A stretch of 26,627 bases of DNA from DAONBD01 sp964525485 (GTDB taxonomy: Bacteria; Patescibacteriota; Gracilibacteria; UBA1369; LOWO2-01-FULL-3): the NCBI GenBank assembly GCA_964525485.1, contig CAZGHH010000011.1, positions 1 through 26,627 of the forward strand, given 5' to 3'. Position 1 is the stretch's first letter. The number at the start of each line of letters is the position of its first letter. Both the position numbers and the translations under genes were made by a program. Below the pieces are notes generated by a model that did no database searches, had not been told where the DNA came from, and saw only the letters and a program-made list of their open reading frames with translations. This document shows, piece by piece, positions 21,748 through 26,627 of the stretch.

Positions 21748-21776
21748 TTGACTTAAAATGCCACGGGTGCTAATAT
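21748..21776 (+). promoter_or_regulatory. Strong promoter of the 23-aa Cys/Gly peptide gene
   Basis: TTGACT (21748-21753), 17 bp, TAATAT (21771-21776), beginning right after the previous terminator. The start near 21783 gives a 48-base leader free of stable hairpins. Confidence 0.8.
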
Positions 21777-21830
21777 CCTAGTAGGTAAATAGGAATTAAC
21801 TAATCTAAATAAAACTTAACAAAAACAATT

Positions 21831-21902
21831 ATGCATACACATCACACAGGAGGATGCGGCGGAAGCTGCAATTGCTGTGGTGGCTGCGGATGCGGCTGCT
21901 AA
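21831..21902 (+). CDS. Cys/Gly/His-rich micropeptide (23 aa)
   Basis: ATG to TAA encodes 23 residues: the His-rich head MHTHHT, then Gly/Cys-rich sequence GGCGGSCNCCGGCGCGC. There are seven Cys (9, 13, 15, 16, 19, 21, 23), eight Gly and three His. The gene is a self-contained unit with its own near-consensus promoter (21748-21776), a 48-base leader and a strong terminator (21910-21936). A single very short gene with such signals suggests high expression. Composition suits binding of soft metals (metallothionein-like), a thiol-rich extracellular or RiPP-type precursor, or a structural peptide; none can be decided from sequence. The 10-aa peptide at 21660 is a likely relative. No modification enzyme lies next to it. 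Confidence 0.7.
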   Translation: MHTHHTGGCGGSCNCCGGCGCGC

Positions 21903-21909
21903 GTTAGGA

Positions 21910-21936
21910 AAAGAGCCCTTTTATAGGGCTCTTTTT
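21910..21936 (+). terminator. Rho-independent terminator after the 23-aa peptide gene
   Basis: aagagccc (21911-21918) pairs with gggctctt (21926-21933) around ttttata, followed by T's. It ends the micropeptide transcript eight bases after its stop. Confidence 0.9.
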
Positions 21937-22010
21937 AAAATTCATTTTTTGTTCAATGAACTACCCGTGAATTGACTATAAAATATCTGTAAATTACCTA
22001 CGGGCGGTGA

Positions 22011-22039
22011 TTGCGAAAATAGGTCAAATATGTTATAAT
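22011..22039 (+). promoter_or_regulatory. Promoter of the kinase-regulator-rluA operon
   Basis: TTGCGA (22011-22016), 17 bp, TATAAT (22034-22039). The leader to the GTG at 22077 is about 31 bases. A weak inverted repeat (cccgt 21964, acggg 22000) just upstream could be a regulator site. Confidence 0.6.
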
Positions 22040-22076
22040 AACAGACGTAGAAACACGAAAATACGAAATACAAAAA

Positions 22077-23309
22077 GTGATAAATAAAATATCAAAATTA
22101 AAATTAAGTTTAGGGATTCTTATGGGGGGAATTTTGGTTTACAAATTTATCAAACCAAGAAAAACAAAAGATCGATCGTTAATATTGAAAAAGGCCTTAG
22201 AAAATCAAAAACTTTTATCTCAGGATTTAAAAAAATTCAAATTAGCGGTTGCCAATGCGTCCGAACATATAGTCATTACTGATAAAGATGGATACATAAT
22301 ATATGCGAACAAAGCAGTCGAAAAAATAACAGGATTTTCGGTGAAAGAAATAATAGGCAAAAAAGCGGGAGGTAAGGATCTATGGGGAGGGATGATGGAG
22401 CCACAGGTCTATAAGAAATTTTGGAAAACAATAAAAATTGATAAAAAGACATACAAAGGCGTATTAAGAAATAAAAGAAAAAACGGAGAATATTACGATG
22501 CGGAAGCAATAGTTTCACCGGTTCTAAATGAAAAAGGCCAAGTAATTTTTTTCGTGGGAATCGAAAGAGATATCACGAAGGCCCGTGAAGTGGATCGAAT
22601 GAAAACCGAGTTTGTGTCTTTGGCCTCTCATCAGCTTCGCACTCCATTGTCATCAACAAAATGGTTATGTGAGATGTTGCTCGCAGGTAGCGCCGGCAAA
22701 TTGAACAAAGAACAAAAAGAATTCATTACCAAAATCAACGATTCAAATGAAAGTATGATAAGCCTTGTGAATTCTTTATTAAATATTTCAAAACTGGAAT
22801 TAGGAAAGATAAAAATAGAATCTAAAAAAACAAATTTAAAAAAACTTATAGAGTCTATAATCGAAGGCTTCAAGCCGAAAATCAAAGCAAAAAAACAAAA
22901 AATAAAAATATTTTTCAAAGGAAATTTTTCAGGAGTTTTATGCGATTCGAAAATAGTTAGAGAAATTTATTCAAATTTGATATCCAACGCTATCACTTAT
23001 GGTAGAATCGAAGGAGAGATAAAAGTGGAATTATCAAAAACAGGTGGAACGGTATTATCAAAAGTGACGGATAACGGCTACGGCATACCAAAAAAAGAAC
23101 AATCAAAAATATTTCAAAAGTTTTTCAGAGCCTCGAATGCCAGCAAAATAGCAACTGAAGGAAATGGGTTGGGAATGTATACAATAAAAGGAATGGTTGA
23201 AGCATCGGGCGGGAAAATATGGTTTGAAAGCAAAGAAAACAAAGGGACGACTTTCTTCTTCACACTGCCAAATTTACATTACAAGAAACACTTAAATAAA
23301 AAACAATGA
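22077..23309 (+). CDS. PAS-domain sensor histidine kinase
   Basis: One N-terminal transmembrane helix (about 9-24) is followed by a short linker and a PAS domain with PAC segment (about 52-168: HIVITDKDGYIIYANKA, VGIERDITKAR). The HisKA dimerisation domain has phospho-acceptor His185 in ASHQLRTPL. The ATPase domain carries the N box NLISNAITYG, G1 DNGYGIP, F box FQKFFRA and G2 GNGLGMYTIKGM. There is no sizeable extracellular domain, so the signal is probably sensed in the cytoplasm by PAS. The GTG start is supported by the promoter 38 bases upstream and by the membrane helix. The last four bases overlap the response regulator gene (ATGA), implying translational coupling and a matched pair. 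Confidence 0.93.
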   Translation: MINKISKLKLSLGILMGGILVYKFIKPRKTKDRSLILKKALENQKLLSQDLKKFKLAVANASEHIVITDKDGYIIYANKAVEKITGFSVKEIIGKKAGGKDLWGGMMEPQVYKKFWKTIKIDKKTYKGVLRNKRKNGEYYDAEAIVSPVLNEKGQVIFFVGIERDITKAREVDRMKTEFVSLASHQLRTPLSSTKWLCEMLLAGSAGKLNKEQKEFITKINDSNESMISLVNSLLNISKLELGKIKIESKKTNLKKLIESIIEGFKPKIKAKKQKIKIFFKGNFSGVLCDSKIVREIYSNLISNAITYGRIEGEIKVELSKTGGTVLSKVTDNGYGIPKKEQSKIFQKFFRASNASKIATEGNGLGMYTIKGMVEASGGKIWFESKENKGTTFFFTLPNLHYKKHLNKKQ

Positions 23310-23692
23310 AGCATAAAATTTTGATAGTTGAGGATGAAAAACTTCTTTCAGACGCGCTTGCTAAATCTCTGGAAGAAAATGGTTTTGATATAGCAAGGGC
23401 TGTGAATGGCGCCGAAGCGCTGGCAATAGCAGAAAAAGAAGCCCCAAGCCTTATTCTTTTGGATGTTATTATGCCAAAAATGAACGGGTGGGAGTTTTTT
23501 CGTGAATTGAGGAAGAAAGGCAAATGGGGGCAAGAAGTCCCTGTAATATTGCTTACAAATTTGAAGGCTGACAACGACGAGGAATTGAAAAATGTCGTTG
23601 AGCTCAAGCCAAGATATTTTTTAATAAAGACAGATTCGAGTTTGGAGAGTATAGTCGAAAAAGTTAAAGAAGAAGTTGAATGGAAAAATTAA
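23306..23692 (+). CDS. Single-domain response regulator (CheY-like)
   Basis: A receiver domain only: acidic pair Glu9-Asp10, phospho-acceptor Asp53 in LLDVIMPKMNG, the switch Thr in ILLTN and the conserved Lys in FLIKTD. The 128-aa length leaves no room for a DNA-binding domain, so output is through protein contact or a phosphorelay. It overlaps the kinase gene by 4 bases and the pseudouridine synthase gene by 13 bases. Confidence 0.93.
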   Translation: MKHKILIVEDEKLLSDALAKSLEENGFDIARAVNGAEALAIAEKEAPSLILLDVIMPKMNGWEFFRELRKKGKWGQEVPVILLTNLKADNDEELKNVVELKPRYFLIKTDSSLESIVEKVKEEVEWKN

Positions 23693-24354
23693 AAACATTA
23701 TTTGAGGACGATCATATCTTAGCGGTCAGTAAGCCGCGCGGACTTTTGACGGTAGGCAATAAACCGGGACAAAAAAACATCACAGACGAACTCAAAAAAG
23801 AGTATCAAAAGAAAAGTATTCGTCTACGTCCGTTAAATCGCCTAGATCGTGGTACATCAGGGATAGTGCTTTTCGCAAAATCAAAAGAATGTTTTCAAGA
23901 AGCCGTAGAGAATAAAAAATTTCAAACTGTAAAAAAGACATATCTAGCAGTCATTCAAGGCTATCCGAAGCGCCCAAAAGGCACTATCTCGTTCCCACTC
24001 CCATCTCGCCAGGACAAGAGAAAACTTCTTCCAGCGACGACAAGGTACGAAGTTGTAAAGATATATCAACTAAAAAAAGGAACAACAGCATCTCTAGTGC
24101 AAGTTGAGATAGATGAAGGACGATTTCATCAGATCAGACTGCATTTCAAAATGATTTATCATCCATTATTTATGGATAAAGAATATATGGAAAAGAAAGA
24201 TTATAAATTTCTAGTAAATATAACAAAAATGCGCGATTACCTCCTTCACGCGCACAAAGTATCCTTCAAACATTTCGTTACAGGAGAAAAGGTGGAAATA
24301 GAGGATCAGATGCCAAAAGACTTTAAAAGATCCATTCAAGGTTTGCTTGCCTAA
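23680..24354 (+). CDS. RluA-family RNA pseudouridine synthase
   Basis: It isomerises uridine to pseudouridine in rRNA or tRNA. The catalytic motif RLDRGTSGIVLFAKS has Asp56; KTYLAVIQGYP, EIDEGRFHQIRLHF and YLLHAHKVSFKH follow. The 224-aa length lacks an S4 domain, as in small RluA/TruC/RluE-like members. The exact target position cannot be assigned. It is the third gene of the operon, overlapping the response regulator by 13 bases, so it probably depends on coupled translation. Confidence 0.9.
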   Translation: MEKLKTLFEDDHILAVSKPRGLLTVGNKPGQKNITDELKKEYQKKSIRLRPLNRLDRGTSGIVLFAKSKECFQEAVENKKFQTVKKTYLAVIQGYPKRPKGTISFPLPSRQDKRKLLPATTRYEVVKIYQLKKGTTASLVQVEIDEGRFHQIRLHFKMIYHPLFMDKEYMEKKDYKFLVNITKMRDYLLHAHKVSFKHFVTGEKVEIEDQMPKDFKRSIQGLLA

Positions 24355-24380
24355 AAATAGAGGCAAAAAATATCTATTAG

Positions 24381-24423
24381 AAGCCCAAAACTCGATTTGG
24401 CTTGATGAAAAGCCGTCTTTCTT
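24381..24423 (+). terminator. Weak candidate terminator after the rluA-type gene
   Basis: aagcccaaa (24381-24389) pairs with tttggctt (24396-24403) with one bulged C. An alternative ggctt/aagcc stem (24399-24414) is followed by gtctttctt. The T-run is poor, so partial termination is the most I would claim. Confidence 0.3.
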
Positions 24424-24444
24424 GTGAAATAAGCCCAAGAGGTA

Positions 24445-24472
24445 TTGATTTTTACATAAACACAGGTATCCT
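24445..24472 (+). promoter_or_regulatory. Candidate promoter of the ATP synthase operon
   Basis: TTGATT (24445-24450), 16 bp, TATCCT (24467-24472), about 48 bases before the atpE ATG. The -10 match is modest. Confidence 0.45.
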
Positions 24473-24520
24473 ATCTCCCGACAATTTTCTTAAAACAATT
24501 ATTATTTAATCCAAACAAAA

Positions 24521-24736
24521 ATGGATAAAAATCTATTCGTCGCTCTAACAATTATGTTGGGTGCAGCAATGCCAGCATTTTCAATCGGCTGGTTGTCATC
24601 AAAAGCTCTTGAAGCTATTGGAAGAAATCCAGAAGCAGCATCTGCAATCCAGACAGCTATGATCTTGGCTATTGCGTTCTGCGAGGCGATTGCTATCTAC
24701 GCTTTGGTTGTTGCTTTGATTATAAAATTCGTTTAA
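24521..24736 (+). CDS. atpE: F-type ATP synthase subunit c
   Basis: The c-ring subunit of the membrane rotor: 71 aa, two transmembrane helices joined by the polar loop GRNPEA (34-39). The ion-binding carboxylate is Glu55 in ILAIAFCEAIAIYALV. The residues seen in sodium-type rings (Gln in helix 1 and Thr/Ser after Glu) are absent, which favours protons. It is the first ATP synthase gene here; subunit a (atpB) does not precede it and must lie elsewhere. It is followed by a stable hairpin before atpF. Confidence 0.96.
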   Translation: MDKNLFVALTIMLGAAMPAFSIGWLSSKALEAIGRNPEAASAIQTAMILAIAFCEAIAIYALVVALIIKFV

Positions 24737-24743
24737 TAGGCAA

Positions 24744-24766
24744 AGAGGACTTTTGTCCTCTATTTT
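24744..24766 (+). promoter_or_regulatory. Hairpin between atpE and atpF
   Basis: agaggac (24744-24750), loop tttt, gtcctct (24755-24761), then attttg. The perfect 7-bp stem followed by a few T could act as a partial terminator or an RNA-decay barrier. Either would yield more atpE than downstream message, in line with the 8-15 c subunits per complex. Confidence 0.6.
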
Positions 24767-24824
24767 GCACCTATATATAAAGGGCTGTCTCGCATTGCGT
24801 GACTTCCCATCATAACTACCTAAA

Positions 24825-25331
24825 ATGGAACTAATCAGCAAATTAGGCATAGATCTAAAACTTTTGCTGGCGCAAATCGTCAACTTTTTGATTATATTCG
24901 TCGTTTTGACAAAATTGGTGTACAAACCAATCATTAAACTCCTAGACGACAGAAAAAAGATGATACAGAAAACTGTCGATGACCAAAAAGCAATTGAAGA
25001 AAGACTTACTAAAATAGAAGAAGAAAAAGGCAAAATCATGGCGGATGCAACTCGCGAAGCTATGGCAGTCGTCGAAAAATCCAAAAAAGAAGCGGAAGAA
25101 GAGAAACAAAAAGTGCTCAACAATGCCAAAAAAGAAATTTCTAGTTTGGCGGAGCGCTATAGAGCACAATTAAAAGATGAAAAAGCTCAGTTGGTGAAAG
25201 AAATAAAAGGAGAGATGGCTGTATTAATAGTAAAAGCAAGCGAGAAAATTATCAAAAAAGAATTTGCTAAAGAAGATCAAAAACGTCTTGAGAAAGCTAT
25301 AAAAGACGAATTGTCTTCAACAAAGATCTAA
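24825..25331 (+). CDS. atpF: F-type ATP synthase subunit b
   Basis: The peripheral stalk of the synthase. The N-terminus DLKLLLAQIVNFLIIFVVLTKLVYKPI is the typical membrane helix (about 10-33), and the rest is a long charged coiled coil (about 38-165) rich in Lys, Glu and Ala. At 168 aa it has normal length. It starts 88 bases after atpE, unusually far for this operon, with a hairpin between. There is no Shine-Dalgarno (ctacctaaaATG). atpH follows seven bases after its stop. Confidence 0.93.
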   Translation: MELISKLGIDLKLLLAQIVNFLIIFVVLTKLVYKPIIKLLDDRKKMIQKTVDDQKAIEERLTKIEEEKGKIMADATREAMAVVEKSKKEAEEEKQKVLNNAKKEISSLAERYRAQLKDEKAQLVKEIKGEMAVLIVKASEKIIKKEFAKEDQKRLEKAIKDELSSTKI

Positions 25332-25338
25332 ACTAATT

Positions 25339-25740
25339 ATGAAAGTACAATTAAGAAAATACGCATTAGCTTTGGCTCAAAGCTTGAAAGTTGAAAAAGA
25401 CAAAAATGAGATTGAAAGAAAAATCCAAAATTTGTTTAAGATTTTAGTTAAAAATAAACAAGGAAAATCAATCACTAGATTTGAAAAAGAGTTTGGGAAT
25501 GTTTGGAGAGAGGTGAATGGTCAACTGGAAGCTACGGTTACACTGCCCTATGAACCGTCAGACGAGGACAAGATGTCTTTAATGAAACTTTTAGGCGAAG
25601 CTTTAAATAAAGAAATCATATTAAACGTAAAAGTGGATGAAAATGTGATAGGTGGAATGAAGATAGAGTTCGATGACTGTATTATAGACGCGACAGTCCA
25701 AAAAAATCTTGAATTACTTAAACAATCAATTAACTCATAA
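25339..25740 (+). CDS. atpH: F-type ATP synthase subunit delta (short form)
   Basis: The delta subunit links the alpha3beta3 head to the b stalk. The N-terminal YALALAQSL and the C-terminal NVKVDENVIGGMKIEFDDCIIDATVQKNLELL are conserved, the latter being the diagnostic delta segment. The protein has only 133 aa against the usual 175-180; the loss is within the N-terminal helical domain, of which only about 85 residues remain before the C-terminal part. Position between atpF and atpA confirms identity. The gap to atpA is two bases. Confidence 0.88.
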   Translation: MKVQLRKYALALAQSLKVEKDKNEIERKIQNLFKILVKNKQGKSITRFEKEFGNVWREVNGQLEATVTLPYEPSDEDKMSLMKLLGEALNKEIILNVKVDENVIGGMKIEFDDCIIDATVQKNLELLKQSINS

Positions 25741-25742
25741 TT

Positions 25743-26627
25743 ATGGAAGCCAAAGATCAAATTTTAGACTCTTTAAAAGAGCAAATAGATAAATTCCAAT
25801 CAGTTGCAAAAGTCGAAAAAATCGGACATGTCCTAGAAGTTGGAGATGGAATTGCTCGTGTTTCAGGATTGGGAGACTGTGCATACCAAGAAATGATTGA
25901 ATTTGCTGATGGTTCGATGGGAGTTGCTCTAAACCTTGAGCAAGGTGGCGTCGGAGCTATCGTACTTGGTTCTGACAAAGGTATAGTAGAAGGTGATGAA
26001 GTGAAAACAACAGGGAAAATTCTTTCTGTACCGGTAGGAGAGACTCTTATTGGTAGAGTAGTAGATCCACTTGGAAATGCATGTGACGGCAAAGGTGCGA
26101 TCAAATCAAGTAAATTCTACCCAATTGAAAAAATTGCTCCACGCGTTATCAAAAGAAAATCAGTAACTCAACCTGTACAGACAGGTATTAAAGCTATTGA
26201 TGCTATGATCCCGATCGGACGTGGACAACGTGAACTTATTATCGGAGATCGTCAGACCGGTAAGACAGCTATCGCAATCGACACGATCATCAATCAAAAA
26301 GAGGAGAACATGATTTGTATCTACGTAGCTATCGGTCAAAAAGATTCTAAAATCGCAAAAATTGTAGCAGAGCTAGAGAAAAGAGGAGCCATGGACTACA
26401 CGATCATAGTTAAGACTTCTTCTTCAGATCCAGCTTCTCTGTCTTATATAGCTCCATTCGCTGGAACAGCAATGGGCGAGTATTTCTTGGATCAAGGAAA
26501 AGACGTATTGGTCGTTTATGATGATTTGTCTAAACATGCTTGGGCATATCGTGAAATTTCATTGTTGCTACGACGCCCACCTGGACGTGAAGCTTATCCT
26601 GGAGACGTTTTCTATCTCCATTCAAGA
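25743..26627 (+). CDS. atpA: F-type ATP synthase subunit alpha, cut by the window edge
   Basis: The first 295 codons are present, to the last base of the window. The beta-barrel domain (about 24-92: VLEVGDGIARVSGL, GMALNLE-like GVALNLE) leads to the nucleotide-binding domain. The Walker A GDRQTGKT is at 168-175, preceded by VTQPVQTGIKAIDAMIPIGRGQRELI, with a Walker B near VLVVYDD and then AYREISLLLRRPPGREAYPGD. All are highly conserved. The ATG lies two bases after the atpH stop; no Shine-Dalgarno. The remaining 200 or so residues and the gamma, beta and epsilon genes are expected to the right. Confidence 0.97.
   Translation, partial: MEAKDQILDSLKEQIDKFQSVAKVEKIGHVLEVGDGIARVSGLGDCAYQEMIEFADGSMGVALNLEQGGVGAIVLGSDKGIVEGDEVKTTGKILSVPVGETLIGRVVDPLGNACDGKGAIKSSKFYPIEKIAPRVIKRKSVTQPVQTGIKAIDAMIPIGRGQRELIIGDRQTGKTAIAIDTIINQKEENMICIYVAIGQKDSKIAKIVAELEKRGAMDYTIIVKTSSSDPASLSYIAPFAGTAMGEYFLDQGKDVLVVYDDLSKHAWAYREISLLLRRPPGREAYPGDVFYLHSR

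Noticed and set aside
21846..21860. aggagg directly before an ATG inside the 23-aa peptide gene
   Set aside because: The GGAGG comes from the GGA GGA glycine codons and touches the ATG with no spacing. The alternative frame gives an Arg/Leu/Trp-rich chance peptide.

Overview
The window looks like chromosomal DNA of a small-genome, AT-rich bacterium of the Candidate Phyla Radiation (Patescibacteria). A Peregrinibacteria-like lineage is my best guess, by inference only. The clues are Lys/Ile/Asn-rich proteins, compact gene packing with short overlaps, S-layer-homology (SLH) proteins, a YibE/F membrane protein, two DHH phosphoesterases, and almost no recognisable Shine-Dalgarno sequences. TGA acts as a normal stop, so this is not a UGA=Gly lineage. 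Both tRNA genes encode CCA.

Layout. 1-1550 (minus): rplJ-rplL operon with its own promoter, an L10 leader, an attenuator and a terminal hairpin; L10 carries an unusual repetitive Pro/Glu/Ala/Thr tail. 1574-6253 (plus): miaA, mazG and recJ, then a second DHH phosphoesterase behind a near-consensus promoter. 6259-11223 (minus): yebC, a 58-aa membrane peptide, an SLH protein, hisS and tsaD. 11279-12622 (plus): cca, whose promoter interleaves with that of tsaD; both transcripts are predicted leaderless. 12609-14137: an unknown HExxH protein (minus) opposite a small unknown operon (plus). 14152-16316 (minus): a LytR-CpsA-Psr (LCP) cell-envelope protein split into two frames at a run of nine A. 16424-18521: two tRNA-Gly genes around a yibE/F gene and a DUF1624 acyltransferase-like gene, with a duplicated tRNA 3' end.

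18510-20442 is the clearest mobile-DNA region. It holds a large serine recombinase whose stop codon lies inside tRNA-Gly(CCC), and a 92-bp near-identical inverted repeat links the recombinase 3' end to a remnant 1.8 kb away. 20540-21902 is accessory: an unknown 102-aa protein, a frameshifted SLH gene, and two tiny Cys/Gly-rich peptide genes (10 and 23 aa). The 23-aa gene has its own strong promoter and terminator. 22077-24354 is a tight operon of histidine kinase, response regulator and RluA-type pseudouridine synthase. 24521-26627 is the start of an F-type ATP synthase operon (c, b, delta, alpha; alpha cut by the window edge; no subunit a).

Functionally, much of the window serves tRNA maturation and decoding (miaA, tsaD, cca, hisS, two tRNA-Gly, rplJ/rplL), nucleic-acid turnover (recJ, the DHH protein, mazG), the cell envelope (SLH proteins, LCP protein) and energy. 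The most novel-looking items are the Cys/Gly-rich micropeptides, the recombinase flanked by inverted repeats, the A9 split in the LCP gene, and the interleaved leaderless promoters.
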